A DNA stretch of 64,000 nt from the NCBI RefSeq assembly GCF_008704205.1, contig NZ_VXLC01000031.1, positions 1 through 64,000 of the forward strand. The letters run 5' to 3'. Each line of letters begins with the position of its first letter. Position 1 is the first letter of the stretch. Positions 25,427 through 34,609 of the stretch are shown here, one piece after another. A program made the translations under genes and the position numbers. A model generated the notes under the pieces. That model was not told the DNA's origin, ran no database searches, and worked only from the letters and a program-made list of their open reading frames with translations. The DNA comes from Nocardia colli (GTDB lineage Bacteria > Actinomycetota > Actinomycetes > Mycobacteriales > Mycobacteriaceae).

Positions 25427-26545
25427 TCAGTACCCCTTCGGATTCCTGGTCGGGTCCGCCTGCTGCACCAGCGCCTGTAGGTCGTGGCCGTCCCGTGCGA
25501 CGCCGTACTGGTTGATCACGTACTGCATGCTTGCCGCGACGTTGGCGACGGGATCGGTGATGGACCAGGAAGTCCCGTCGACGTGATTGTGTCTGAACGT
25601 ATCGGGGATCGTCTGGGTCAGGCCTCGGGAGGGGGTGCCGGCGGCGGCGTTGGAATCGGTGGTGTTGACGCTGTCCGGATCCCCGCCGGATTCCCGTTCG
25701 ATCAGGACACGGTAGCCGCGTTTCCAGTTCTCCCGGGCCGCCGGATCGAAGATCCCGAGGGCGTCCAGGGCCTTGTCCATCGTGGTCTCGATGTCTGGTC
25801 GATGAATGCCCGCCGTAGGACTGCCATAAATCCCGCCGGGGCTTCGTGACGAACCGGCAGAAGAATAGCGGGCACGGGCGGGACTGGCATGCCGGATCTG
25901 CGGCGGACCGGTCATCGGGTATCCGCCACCGACACCGCTGCCATTGCCGATACCACCGCCATTACCGGCCCCGGTGGTGTTCCCATGCGCGGTATAGATC
26001 GGCGCCGCACTCGCGATATCGTCCGCCAATTTCTGCACACGGTCCGTCGCTCCTCGCATTGCGGTCTCCACCGTATCGACGGTATGGAAAACCGCATGGA
26101 TGAGCGGCGCCTCGACAATGACCGGAAGATACTGTTGTCCTGGTGGTGGAGCCGGAGTGGCCCCCAATATTCCCTGCAGCTGATGGACCGCCGACTGGAT
26201 GGTGGCGAGCGTATCTCCGGTGACGCCTCGTGTTTCGTATGCCGAGGTGTCCACGCTTTCGTCCTGCCTGCGCAGTTCGGTCTTGACCTCCTCGAGCGCC
26301 GGCAATTTCTCGGCGTTGTACGTCTCCGTCGTGGTCGAGACGTTCTGTGAATCGGCAAGGCCCTTGTCCCGCAACAACTGCTGGAATTCGGGCGCCTTGG
26401 ATGGCGTGCCCGCTCCCAGCCGATCGACCGAGGTCTGGATCGTCTGCCTGGCCGCCTCGATGAGCGCGACCAGACCCGGTCGCGCGCCTGTCGGCGGAGA
26501 CAGCTCGACCAGCCAGAAGTGGGTCATGGTTTCGGCCGCGGTCAT
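25427..26545 (-). CDS. ESX-type secreted protein with lytic transglycosylase (SLT) domain
   Basis: 372 aa from ATG 26545. The N-terminal ~180 residues are helical without a Sec signal (ARQTIQTSVDRLGAG, LEEVKTELRRQDESVDT), like DUF4226/WXG-type ESX substrates. A Gly/Asn-rich linker (about 190-240) leads to a C-terminal transglycosylase domain: RGYRVLIERESGGDPDSVN with the catalytic Glu, then TPSRGLTQTIPDTFRHNH and DPVANVAASMQYVINQYG. It should cleave peptidoglycan after export. Lies between an acyl-CoA oxidase-like gene and an unknown gene. Confidence 0.8.
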   Translation of the reverse strand: MTAAETMTHFWLVELSPPTGARPGLVALIEAARQTIQTSVDRLGAGTPSKAPEFQQLLRDKGLADSQNVSTTTETYNAEKLPALEEVKTELRRQDESVDTSAYETRGVTGDTLATIQSAVHQLQGILGATPAPPPGQQYLPVIVEAPLIHAVFHTVDTVETAMRGATDRVQKLADDIASAAPIYTAHGNTTGAGNGGGIGNGSGVGGGYPMTGPPQIRHASPARARYSSAGSSRSPGGIYGSPTAGIHRPDIETTMDKALDALGIFDPAARENWKRGYRVLIERESGGDPDSVNTTDSNAAAGTPSRGLTQTIPDTFRHNHVDGTSWSITDPVANVAASMQYVINQYGVARDGHDLQALVQQADPTRNPKGY

Positions 26546-26664
26546 CGGTCTGCCTGACACCCGGCTACCGAGTCGCCGATATCGACCGCGTGTACGAACC
26601 GCGCCATCTTTTCCTCGCTCGCTCGGAACAATCCGACCAGGCGGAAGCATCCACTTCCGTCAAA

Positions 26665-28518
26665 TCAGTATCGAATATCCCCGACGCTGGGAAGTCCGCG
26701 GGAAAGGGTGTCGCCGGTGAAGGTTTTGTCGTCCCAGCCCGCGTAATCCTGCCAGGCTCGGATGTAGTCGGGAGAAAAGATGGGGCCGGGCAGACGCGGG
26801 ATGTCGAAGGCGGCGACCATGGTCGGTAGGTGCGCGGCCAGCAAGGTCTGGTGCCGGAACAGTTCGGCGGCGACCTCGGCTACCTGATGCGGCGACATGT
26901 GCGAGTGCTCGGTATACCAGCCGCCGCGGGTGTAGATGCGTTCCAGCGCATAGGCTGCCGCCGCGGCGGCGGCCAGCTCGACCGCGGTCGGATCTTCGAG
27001 GTTGTTTCCCGCGGCGACCAGGGCGGTTGTGGCCAATCGTTCGGCGGTCGCGGTAGCCAGTTCGATCGCCGCTGCGTCCGGGCCCAGTGCGATGCCTGCC
27101 GATTCGTAGATGCCCTGTTGCAGTTCGGCGGAGATCGTCTGCTCGCGCTCAGCGAGGATGTCGAGGTACCACGGTAGCTCGGGTGTGTCCGGCAGTTGCA
27201 ATGGTCGGCTGCCCATGGCGGCCTTTCCTGCGGTGACCTGCATGATCTGGTTCTCGCCCTCCGCCGTGATAATGGCCTCCAGGTTGCCGATCCAGTCCAG
27301 AATATGGTTGATGCGTAGCGATCCTTGCGCCGCGGCGCGCTGGCGGCACATCATCAGCACCTGGTGCGCGGTATTCGACAGCAGCGGCTTGGCGAGCATC
27401 GACCACAGCGCCTGCTTCGGATCGGTGGCGCCGGCGGAGGTCGCCCGGATGTCTCGCAGGCGCCTGCCCAGGGTGCTGGTCGCGTACACGGCGGCCACAC
27501 CGGATACCAGGTCGCGCCGCACCGCGTCGCGATCGGCCATCCGGACCCGGCCAGGTCGGCGTTGGCGGGTGTAGTTCACCATCCCGGCCAGCGCGGCGCG
27601 GGCACTCGCGATCGCTGCGTTGGCAAGATCCAACCGGCCGTTGCCCAGGACACCGATCGCGGTATGAAACCGCTCGCGGGGCGAGAGGGCGCAGTCCAGG
27701 CGGCCGTCCGCGCTCATGCGCGCCCAGTCTCCGCCCAGTAGCGCGTCGCGTGGAATCCGAACACCATCGAACCTGATCAAGGCATGGTCCATCGGTGCGG
27801 ACACCTTGTCCGGCAGCGCCACGATCTCCACCCCGTCGGCCGGACCAGGGGTGCGCAAGCGCAGCAGGAACGGAAGGATGCCCTCGTCGTGGCCGTCGAT
27901 GATCAAGCGCGCGGTGACCACGACAGTCTTCGGCACGGCGGGCAAGGCCACGTTGGGCATGAACTTCACCGCGCCGACCGAGGGGGTGGTCAACCGGAAT
28001 CCATCGATACCGGCGTCCCAGGTGGCGATCGTCTGCTGATCGGCGCCGTTGGTGCCGCCGAGTTCGGTCAGTGCGAGGACGCCGAGCGCGGCACCGGTAT
28101 CCAGCTCGGCCAAGCACTCCTGCTGATAGGCCGAGCCATTGCCCAGCGCGAGGATCGCACCGATCGCGAGATCGAAGTGCCCGGTCAGCACCAGCAGCAG
28201 CCGGGGCGCGGCGACCTGGGCCCAGTCGCACAGCGCGCCGCGCAATTGAGGGTCGGCGGCGATTTCGCGGGCCGGGCGGCCGAGCCCGGTGATCACCGCG
28301 CGCAACAGATCCGGTGCGGCCGCGGTCTCTTGCGCGTAGGTCAATCCGGATCGCGGATGATCGGCGAGCCCGACGACGACGTCGCGGACTCGGGTGTGCA
28401 ATTCGCCGTGCGTCCCGAAGATCACCTCGCGGAGCGCGGCGACGGTCGTTTGGGCGCCGGCATGCGGGATTTGCGCTGCTGCGGCGAACCGGTCGGCGAT
28501 GAAATCTGGTGTTGCCAT
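26665..28518 (-). CDS. acyl-CoA dehydrogenase/oxidase-like flavoprotein
   Basis: 617 aa, close to the length of acyl-CoA oxidases rather than the ~390 aa of dehydrogenases. The middle domain has ALTELGGTNGADQQTIATWD (flavin/substrate loop) and FDGVRIPRDALLGGD. The helical domain follows with RFHTAIGVLGNGRLDLANAAIASARAALAGMVNY. The C-terminal 150 residues (QGIYESAGIALGPDAAAIELA onward) are an extra helical domain as in ACOX. It starts 62 nt after the P450 stop, so it is probably co-transcribed. It may desaturate a carrier- or CoA-bound acyl chain related to P450 chemistry. Confidence 0.8.
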   Translation of the reverse strand: MATPDFIADRFAAAAQIPHAGAQTTVAALREVIFGTHGELHTRVRDVVVGLADHPRSGLTYAQETAAAPDLLRAVITGLGRPAREIAADPQLRGALCDWAQVAAPRLLLVLTGHFDLAIGAILALGNGSAYQQECLAELDTGAALGVLALTELGGTNGADQQTIATWDAGIDGFRLTTPSVGAVKFMPNVALPAVPKTVVVTARLIIDGHDEGILPFLLRLRTPGPADGVEIVALPDKVSAPMDHALIRFDGVRIPRDALLGGDWARMSADGRLDCALSPRERFHTAIGVLGNGRLDLANAAIASARAALAGMVNYTRQRRPGRVRMADRDAVRRDLVSGVAAVYATSTLGRRLRDIRATSAGATDPKQALWSMLAKPLLSNTAHQVLMMCRQRAAAQGSLRINHILDWIGNLEAIITAEGENQIMQVTAGKAAMGSRPLQLPDTPELPWYLDILAEREQTISAELQQGIYESAGIALGPDAAAIELATATAERLATTALVAAGNNLEDPTAVELAAAAAAAYALERIYTRGGWYTEHSHMSPHQVAEVAAELFRHQTLLAAHLPTMVAAFDIPRLPGPIFSPDYIRAWQDYAGWDDKTFTGDTLSRGLPSVGDIRY

Positions 28519-28579
28519 GGGGTATCCGCCCTGCCGACGGCTGACACGGCCTCACCGCAGCCCTGCGCCGTCTCTGATT

Positions 28580-29842
28580 CTATTGTGTTCGAACAAGATT
28601 CAGTGGAGCTGTCGCCGGGAATACGACCGGCAACGCCGCCAGCGCCCGGTGGAACGGTCCTGGTCGCCACACGAGCTTTTCAGCCGGCACCGCGAGCCGC
28701 AGTTCAGGCAGCGCATCCAGCAGTTGATCTATCGCGTCGCGCGCGATCTGGTATGCCGCCGAGCGTGCGTGCCTGGGGCAGGCGTGTGGACCCGCGCCCC
28801 AGCCCAGGTTCCAACCGTTGCCGGCATACTGTCCGTTGTTCATCGCCGGATCGTTGTTGCACGCGGTCATGCTGGTGATCACCGGTTGATTGGCCGGCAA
28901 CCACACCTTGTCTACCTGGATGGGCTGGCGTGGATAGGTGATGCAGTAGTTGGCCAGTGGCGGGTCGGTTGCCAGTATTTCATCGAGCGCGGCGCCGGTC
29001 GGCGGCGCGAAGCCGATGCTGTTCTCGGTGAACCGGGCGTCGGTGAGGATCAGCAGCAGGGTATTGGTGATGAGATTTTGTTGCGGCTCGATGCCCGCGG
29101 CGTAGCAGGTGACCAGCTGGTGGATCATCTCCTCGTCGGTCAGTCCTGCGGGGTGATGGCACAATCGGGTGGCGATGTCGTCGCGGGGTTCCGCGCGTTT
29201 GAGTTCGGTGAGTTCGAGCAGCGCTTTGTCGAGCATGGTGTTGACCGTGTCGGTGTCGACTCCGTCGAACATCGCCGCACTGGCCGCGGCGACGCGATGG
29301 CCGATATCGGCCGGGCACCCGATGAGTTCGTTGAGCACGGCGAAGACGAGCGGCAGGACGTATTCGCTGATCACGTCCGCGGCGCCGGCCTGGCAGAAGG
29401 AATTGATCAGGGGAATCGCCAGCCGCTCCACGGTGGCGTGCAGCGCGTACAGATCGACGCCCGACAGCGCGTCATTGGTCGCCGCCCGATAACGCGCGTG
29501 CTCGGCGCCGTCGGAGCGCAGCGCGTTCGGTCGCCACTCGACCATCGGTAAGATCGGCAGATCGCTCGGCACGGTCGTCTGCCAGGGCCTGGGGTCTGCC
29601 GAAAAGTGCCCGGGATCATTGAGGATTCGGACCGCGGTGCGATACCGCAGGACCAAGGTCGCCGGCACGCCCGGATAGACGTCGACCGGAACGATGGATC
29701 CATAACGGTGTCGCATCGCGGCGTAGGCGATATGCGGATCGGCCGCGAATTCTTCACTGTAGAGCGATATTCGGGCGTCGGTGGGATTCTCGGACGGGGG
29801 CGAGACCGTACCGTCATGAGCTGAAATCTGCTGGGAATCCAC
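28580..29842 (-). CDS. cytochrome P450, CYP157-like, lacking EXXR
   Basis: 420 aa from GTG 29842 with GGAG ahead. The haem loop is GWGAGPHACPRHAR with the axial Cys. In the I-helix the usual AG-x-(D/E)-T reads AAGIEPQQN, so the conserved Thr is lost. In the K-helix the EXXR is LDEILATDPP, without the Arg. CYP157C1 of Streptomyces coelicolor is a known P450 without EXXR, and the ACNNDPA and C-terminal WRPGPFHRALAALPV features fit that clade. No conservon partners (roadblock, DUF742, GTPase) are adjacent. A second homologous P450 lies upstream on the same strand. Confidence 0.85.
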   Translation of the reverse strand: MDSQQISAHDGTVSPPSENPTDARISLYSEEFAADPHIAYAAMRHRYGSIVPVDVYPGVPATLVLRYRTAVRILNDPGHFSADPRPWQTTVPSDLPILPMVEWRPNALRSDGAEHARYRAATNDALSGVDLYALHATVERLAIPLINSFCQAGAADVISEYVLPLVFAVLNELIGCPADIGHRVAAASAAMFDGVDTDTVNTMLDKALLELTELKRAEPRDDIATRLCHHPAGLTDEEMIHQLVTCYAAGIEPQQNLITNTLLLILTDARFTENSIGFAPPTGAALDEILATDPPLANYCITYPRQPIQVDKVWLPANQPVITSMTACNNDPAMNNGQYAGNGWNLGWGAGPHACPRHARSAAYQIARDAIDQLLDALPELRLAVPAEKLVWRPGPFHRALAALPVVFPATAPLNLVRTQ

Positions 29843-29937
29843 AAGGTTCTCCTTGACCGAGGCGTGCAGGAGAGGATGGCGGAACTAGCGTCGATGGCCG
29901 ATGTTAGCCCCGCGCAACACATTCCGGGCGCGGACGA

Positions 29938-29953
29938 TCCCCAGCGCTGGGAA
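29938..29953. promoter_or_regulatory. CCCAGCGCTGGG palindrome upstream of P450
   Basis: A perfect 12-bp palindrome followed by AA (TCCCCAGCGCTGGGAA) in the 157-bp gap upstream of the P450 start. One member of the TTCCCAG/CTGGGAA motif family seen repeatedly to 61.5 kb. Confidence 0.5.
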
Positions 29954-29999
29954 GGCGGTGGAACGTTCGGCCGGATCGGTCACCGCCGCCGGATCGTAC

Positions 30000-30467
30000 T
30001 CACAGATCGGATCCTGGCGCGAAGACGCATTCGGCGAGCTGGGCGTACACCGACAGCGCCCGCCCGAATTCGCCGAAACCGCGCAGTGCTTCGGCGTACC
30101 GGAAGGCGACGTTGTCCGCTTCGGGATCATCGAGGCATTTGCTCACCCAGGACAGGACGAAATACGTTGGGCCGCTGGGCGATACCACCAGGATGTCGCG
30201 CAACCGCCACGGGTCGCCTTCGATGACCCGGTGTGCTCCGGCGCATTTTTCCGTGAGCAGTTCGGCAAGATACAGGGCGTAGGCCAAGCACGCGACCTCG
30301 CGCACCGGTTCCTCCTGCCGATTGCCGGCCAGCGACCGCAGCGCTTTCTGGACGAAAAAAACGCTGTAGTCGCTACCGTCCAGTTCGGTGGACGTTTTCT
30401 TGGCCGAATCGAGGAATTCGTACGCTTCGGTGAGAAGCTCTTCGCTCACCCCGCCGATGCTAGACAT
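30000..30467 (-). CDS. protein of unknown function between the two P450s
   Basis: 155 aa from ATG 30467, whose start codon overlaps the upstream P450 stop (8-nt overlap, ATGTCTAG), so it is translationally coupled. The protein is soluble and mostly helical (SEELLTEAYEFLDSAKKTS, EPVREVACLAYALYLAELLTEKCAGAHRVIEGDPWRLRD, DNVAFRYAEALRGFGEFGRALSVYAQLAECV). The helix-rich end recalls a TPR pair. No family recognised. The coupling suggests a role with the P450s. Confidence 0.65.
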   Translation of the reverse strand: MSSIGGVSEELLTEAYEFLDSAKKTSTELDGSDYSVFFVQKALRSLAGNRQEEPVREVACLAYALYLAELLTEKCAGAHRVIEGDPWRLRDILVVSPSGPTYFVLSWVSKCLDDPEADNVAFRYAEALRGFGEFGRALSVYAQLAECVFAPGSDL

Positions 30468-31797
30468 GTCCGGGCAACCCACGGTGCCCACGAACGGGAA
30501 GGCTCGATTCCGATTCGCCATCCGCGGTCAACGGCGGTGCGGGCGGAAATACGACCGGCAGCGCGGTCAGCGCGCGATGGAAGGGGCCGGGGCGCCACGA
30601 CGGCGGGCCGGCCGAGGGATCGAGTCGTAGATCGGGCAGCGCGTCGAGAAGCTGATCGATGGCGTCCTGCGCGATCAGATAGGCGGCCGTCTGCGCCGGG
30701 CAGGAGTGGGCGCCGATGCCCCAGGCGAGGTGTGCGCGATTGCCGGCCTGATCGTCGGTTCGGATCGCCGGGTCGTTGTTGCACGCGGCCATGCTGATGA
30801 CGACCGGCTGATTCGCGGGCAGCCAGACGTCGTCGACGAGTACCGGATGCCGGGGGTAGGTGATCAGCAGATTCGCCAGCGGCGGGTCATCGAACAGGAC
30901 CTCGTCCAGCGCCTCCCGGGCGGAGAGGCTGCCGCCCATCACACTGCCGCCGAACCGTTCATCGGTGAGGACGACCCGCAGGGTGTTGGCGATCAGGTTG
31001 ACCAGGAACTGGATTCCCGAATCGTAAACCTGAGCAACGTGATTGACCAGTTCTAGTTCGTTCAGCTCGGCCGGATGTTCGAGCAGCACCGTGGTGATGT
31101 CTCTGCCCGGTTCGGTCCGTTTGAGCGCGACCAGATCCGATAGTGCACCGGACAGCAGTGCGTCGCCGTTCTTCGCTTCGGCCCCCTCGATGCTCGCCAC
31201 GGTACCCGCGGCGAGCCGCTGTCCGATCTCCGGTGAGCAGCCGAGCAACGCATTGACGACCTCGAATACCAGGGGGAACGCGTAGTGCTGGATCAGGTCC
31301 GCGGTGCCGATTCCGCAGAAGTCGTTCACGAGCGAAATCGCGATCTGCTCCACGACGGCGTGCAGTGCGTAGAGATCGATCGCGTCGATGCCTGCGGTGA
31401 CCGCCTGCCGATAGCGGACGAAATCGGCTCCGGTACTTCGGCTTGCGGTGGGCCGCCATTCCAGTAGCGGCAGGATGGGACAGTCGGCGGGGACGCTCTG
31501 CTGCCAGCCGCGCGGATCGGCCGGGAAGTGCTCGGGATCGTTGAGGATGCGTACCGCGACGCTGTAGCCGATGACCAGGGTGGCCGGTACACCGGGGGCG
31601 AGGGCTACCGGCACCAGGGAGCGATATTGCCCGCGCATTTCCTGGTAGACGCGGTGCGGATCCGCGGCGAATTCCGGCGAGTACAGCGAAACCCGCGGGC
31701 CGTCGGAATCGATCGGTGAGCCATGCCGGAGCGGACGCGCGTCGGCGGCTTCTCGGGGCAGCGGTGTACTCACGAACGAATCTCCCTCGGTCGCCAT
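30460..31797 (-). CDS. cytochrome P450, CYP157-like, lacking EXXR (second copy)
   Basis: 445 aa from ATG 31797. Haem loop AWGIGAHSCPAQTA with axial Cys. The I-helix reads YDSGIQFLVNLIANTL, missing both members of the acid-alcohol pair. The K-helix is LDEVLFDDPP, again without EXXR. It is paralogous to 28580-29842 along its whole length, including LITYPR, VWLPANQPV and the WRPGPFHRAL-x-ALPVVFP end. It follows the LppU-like gene by 4 nt and overlaps the next gene by 8 nt, so all belong to one operon. Confidence 0.85.
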   Translation of the reverse strand: MATEGDSFVSTPLPREAADARPLRHGSPIDSDGPRVSLYSPEFAADPHRVYQEMRGQYRSLVPVALAPGVPATLVIGYSVAVRILNDPEHFPADPRGWQQSVPADCPILPLLEWRPTASRSTGADFVRYRQAVTAGIDAIDLYALHAVVEQIAISLVNDFCGIGTADLIQHYAFPLVFEVVNALLGCSPEIGQRLAAGTVASIEGAEAKNGDALLSGALSDLVALKRTEPGRDITTVLLEHPAELNELELVNHVAQVYDSGIQFLVNLIANTLRVVLTDERFGGSVMGGSLSAREALDEVLFDDPPLANLLITYPRHPVLVDDVWLPANQPVVISMAACNNDPAIRTDDQAGNRAHLAWGIGAHSCPAQTAAYLIAQDAIDQLLDALPDLRLDPSAGPPSWRPGPFHRALTALPVVFPPAPPLTADGESESSLPVRGHRGLPGHV

Positions 31798-31801
31798 CGG
31801 C

Positions 31802-32437
31802 TCAGAGCTGGTTGACGCACACGACGAATCGACGTTGGTCGTACACGAATCCGCGGTCACCGGTCGGGCAGCTGTTGACGTCGGTCGTTCCCACCTTGAC
31901 GTCGAGCACGCGGACCGCGCCGGTCGAGCAGGTGGTGTGTTTGGGTTCACTCCGGACATCCATGCAGCCGCCGACTACCCAATCGATGTCGAGGCACAGC
32001 GCGCCGTGGTCGGTGGTGCTCGATCGGTCCGCGTCGCTCGGGCATTGATCGTTCTCCGGCGCTTGACCGACGACGCGGTAGGCGGCGTCGCCGGTTCCAC
32101 AGGTGGCCTTCTCGACGGCGTCGGCGTCGAGCGCGACGCAATCGCCGACGCCGACCGCGACGGCCACCGCGTCCGTGGTGGACGATGGCGGCGTGCTGGT
32201 GCTCGACGTGGTCGTAGGCGCGCCGTGCGTCGAGATCGACCGTTCCGTCGATCCGGTTGCGCTACTCAGTGTTCGAGAGGTCGGCGGATGGCCGAGCGGC
32301 GGTCCCGGCTTGGACTGCCCGGCTTCGGTGGACCCACCCGCCGAGATCAGCGCGACCACCACCGCAAAGCCGGTCAGGGTGATGGTGAAGGCCGCCAGCG
32401 CGGTTTGGCGATGTTTTTTCGAGATACGAGTGCTCAC
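31802..32437 (-). CDS. LppU-like membrane-anchored cysteine-rich protein
   Basis: 211 aa from GTG 32437. One N-terminal transmembrane anchor (LAAFTITLTGFAVVVALIS), a Ser/Thr/Pro linker (about 35-88), and a C-terminal domain with eight cysteines spaced like the LppU/SCO3897 family: GDCVALDADAVEKATCGTGDAAYRVVG, QCPSD, LCLDIDWVVGGC, TTCSTG, SCPTGD, FVVCVNQL. Four disulfides are likely outside the cell. It ends 4 nt before the P450 start. Confidence 0.75.
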   Translation of the reverse strand: MSTRISKKHRQTALAAFTITLTGFAVVVALISAGGSTEAGQSKPGPPLGHPPTSRTLSSATGSTERSISTHGAPTTTSSTSTPPSSTTDAVAVAVGVGDCVALDADAVEKATCGTGDAAYRVVGQAPENDQCPSDADRSSTTDHGALCLDIDWVVGGCMDVRSEPKHTTCSTGAVRVLDVKVGTTDVNSCPTGDRGFVYDQRRFVVCVNQL

Positions 32438-32473
32438 GATTTCCGGGACGGTACAGCGCGCGATGCGGCGTCT

Positions 32474-32488
32474 CCAGGGCTGGGAACA
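32474..32488. promoter_or_regulatory. CCAGGGCTGGGAACA motif upstream of LppU-like gene
   Basis: CTGGGAA half-site 37 nt upstream of the GTG of the LppU-like gene, in the short gap after the DUF4254 gene. Related to the palindromes at 29938 and 33075. Confidence 0.35.
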
Positions 32489-32518
32489 ATGGCTGGAATG
32501 TTTGCCGGAGCGGGGCGG

Positions 32519-32971
32519 TTACCCGGTGGGCCGACGGCTGTGCTGTAGGTGGACGGCGACGCGTTCGTACCGAACCCGCAGCTCGGCGAGCCTGTTCCAG
32601 GCCGCAAGGGCCCGCTCGCTCGATGCCCCCTCGTTCTCTTCGCGCTCCAGGGCCCGGACCGCGGCCGCGGCCATCTTATCGATCAGCACGCCGAGCGATT
32701 CCGTTCGAGCGCGTGCGGCGGCAGTGTTCGTGGCGCCGTTGGACGGTTCCGCGAAACCGGCAATCCATCGATCGATTCCGACGATCACTTCCGCACGCAG
32801 GCAGTCGATCTCGCTCGAATTCAGGGGATAGTCGCGGCGATCGCGATGCAGTCGAACGAGATGTCGCGCAGCGCAACACAGCGGTCCATCCACATACTCA
32901 CCCTGTAAGGCTTTGGCAATCGAATCCGAGCTCGGTAGTGCGCCTGCCGTATCTCCGTGTGCCATTTCCAT
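32519..32971 (-). CDS. DUF4254 protein
   Basis: 150 aa. Typical DUF4254 layout: an N-terminal LPSSDSIAKALQGEYVDGPLCCAARHLVRLHRDR segment, IDRWIAGF, ARTESLGVLIDKMAAAAVRALE, then AAWNRLAELRVRYERVAVHL. All-helical and cytoplasmic, function unknown. These proteins are common in actinobacteria and often occur in several copies per genome. A second copy is at 34610. First gene of a minus-strand run extending to 24783. Confidence 0.75.
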   Translation of the reverse strand: MEMAHGDTAGALPSSDSIAKALQGEYVDGPLCCAARHLVRLHRDRRDYPLNSSEIDCLRAEVIVGIDRWIAGFAEPSNGATNTAAARARTESLGVLIDKMAAAAVRALEREENEGASSERALAAWNRLAELRVRYERVAVHLQHSRRPTG

Positions 32972-33074
32972 GGGCCGGTCCTGCGGGTCAGGAGCGGACC
33001 TCGAATGCCGGTTCGGCAGCTCGCATGCGGTACCGCTCGTGACTCCCAGCGTGAACCTCGTTGTCCGGTCGATA

Positions 33075-33092
33075 TTTCCCAGCGTTGGGAAA
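33075..33092. promoter_or_regulatory. TTTCCCA-N4-TGGGAAA inverted repeat
   Basis: An 18-bp element with perfect 7-bp arms around GCGT in the divergent promoter region of the DUF4254 gene (start 32971) and the secreted protein gene (start 33208). A partial second copy (TTCCCAGCGGTGG) begins at 33119. This is the best-formed example of the motif family. Confidence 0.6.
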
Positions 33093-33207
33093 GGTCAGGT
33101 GATCGGCGTGCGCAGTGTTCCCAGCGGTGGTGACCGGTTGTCGGAGCGGTACAGTCTCGGGCCATCCAGCCGTGTCGCCCGGCCGCTGCCTGAGTTAAGG
33201 AATATGG

Positions 33208-33816
33208 ATGAAGCTCGGTACTTTGACCGTCGCTGCCTGCACCGTCACTATCGCATTGGGAGTCGGCGCGGGTACCGCGGATGCGGAGCCGGCGAAAGCA
33301 ATCCGCGAAATAGCCACGACCGGCATCGAGCACGGAATCGGCTATCGCACCGTACTCGCCGACTCGGCGAAAACGAGCACGACTGCGGTCACCAGGGGGC
33401 GATTCGAAATGAACGATGACGGTTCGACCGTATTGCTCGAGACCGAGACCGGTGCCGTCGTCGCCGAGATCCCGCTCGCGTTCGATATCGGCGGACATCG
33501 GTTGTCGGCCGGCCAGGAGATAGGCGACTCCGGGCGGACTCTGACGCTCACGGCGAAAGCCGTGGACCGGGAGATCGGGGAGATGCGGCCGGTCGATTCG
33601 ATGGCTCGGCTCATCGCCGCGATCAATAGCAATGTGGTCGGGATGGTAGTGGGTGGGACGCTCGGTGCATTGATCGGGGCGGTGCTGGGGCTCGGATTCT
33701 TCAGCATCATCACCGGACCCATCGGTCTGATCGTGGGTGCGGTCGCGGGCGCTTTCATCATGGGCGGACAGCCGTTCACGGACGCGGTATTGGGTGTAAT
33801 CAATGGCGAATCCTGA
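33208..33816 (+). CDS. exported protein with C-terminal glycine-zipper segment
   Basis: 202 aa. Signal peptide 1-27 (TLTVAACTVTIALGVGAGTADA/EP). The mature N-terminal part is a beta-rich domain (AVTRGRFEMNDDGSTVLLETETGAVVAEIPLAFDIGGHRLSAG), and the C-terminus is strongly hydrophobic and glycine-zipper-like (GMVVGGTLGALIGAVLGLGFFSIITGPIGLIVGAVAGAFIMGG), suggesting membrane insertion or oligomerisation. Such DUF8020-like proteins are expanded in Nocardia; function unknown. Confidence 0.7.
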   Translation: MKLGTLTVAACTVTIALGVGAGTADAEPAKAIREIATTGIEHGIGYRTVLADSAKTSTTAVTRGRFEMNDDGSTVLLETETGAVVAEIPLAFDIGGHRLSAGQEIGDSGRTLTLTAKAVDREIGEMRPVDSMARLIAAINSNVVGMVVGGTLGALIGAVLGLGFFSIITGPIGLIVGAVAGAFIMGGQPFTDAVLGVINGES

Positions 33817-34609
33817 CGGCGTGAACGGTCGGTAGCGTTCGAATCGTTGCGGGTTGCGAGAAATATACTGTACGTTGCGCGTACGGTTGATCTCGGTTGT
33901 GTAAGTGCTCTTTTCTGCTGTTGCGATCGAGCATTCACGAGGCACCGGCACGTACGGCAGTGGGATAGCTGTGCCGAACCGGCCGGAATGTGCCTGGAAG
34001 CGTGTTCGGCCGCTGGCGTCGATCATCGATTTGATCGATTTCGGCGGACCGATCGGCGTATGGTCGCAGTGCGTCCGGGGCCCCATTGATGACCCCGGAT
34101 GTTAAGGTGCGCAACGCTTTCCGCGGTCATGAGTCATCGTGAGAGATCGGGTGGTCTGCTGTGTGCCGCTGGCAGCGGCGCCGCTGAACGCCCACCGTGC
34201 AAATAAATAGGTTGTGCGCCCGAAGATCATGCCGAGTTCCGACATGTATAGGGCTGTACTAGCGATATCGATCTGGACGAGTGGTCATTATTTCAATAGT
34301 TGAATTCGACACTTTGAATTTACCGGATAGTGTTGCTGAAAAATCGCCGTGCGCTTTATCAGGTAGACAGCAGCGCTCTCTAATAGCTAGACTCTCCATG
34401 TGTTACCGGTCACGCCCTCAGGGTTAGCAATCGGAACCGCTGAGCGAGATGGCCTGTGAATGCCGCGCGGTCCCGCTCTTCCTGCGATAGTCCGTCGGTA
34501 TTTCGGAGGTCGAACTGATGTTGCGGAATCTTTACTGTATCCGGGGGGTTGGTCGAGCGAAGCGCGCGTATTGTGACCCGCTGCGCTATCGCACGTATGG
34601 TTTTCCGGG
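33817..34609. other. long AT-richer intergenic region
   Basis: About 790 bases with no credible gene and visibly lower GC than its surroundings, especially 34240-34400 (for example TTATTTCAATAGTTGAATTC). It holds a hairpin GCCGCT-GGC-AGCGGC at 34165-34179 and the promoter of the DUF4254 gene. The base composition and lack of coding suggest foreign or regulatory DNA such as an H-NS/Lsr2-bound tract. No tRNA seen. Confidence 0.5.

Noticed and set aside
26680..26695. GACGCTGGGAAGTCC, resembling the CTGGGAA motif
   Set aside because: It lies within the 3' coding end of the acyl-CoA oxidase-like gene, so it is not counted with the intergenic copies.
32821..34086. Long minus-strand open frame opposite the exported glycine-zipper protein
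   Set aside because: Composition is Arg/His-rich with no domain, and it overlaps a well-supported plus-strand gene with signal peptide and a DUF4254 gene. It is a high-GC antisense shadow.
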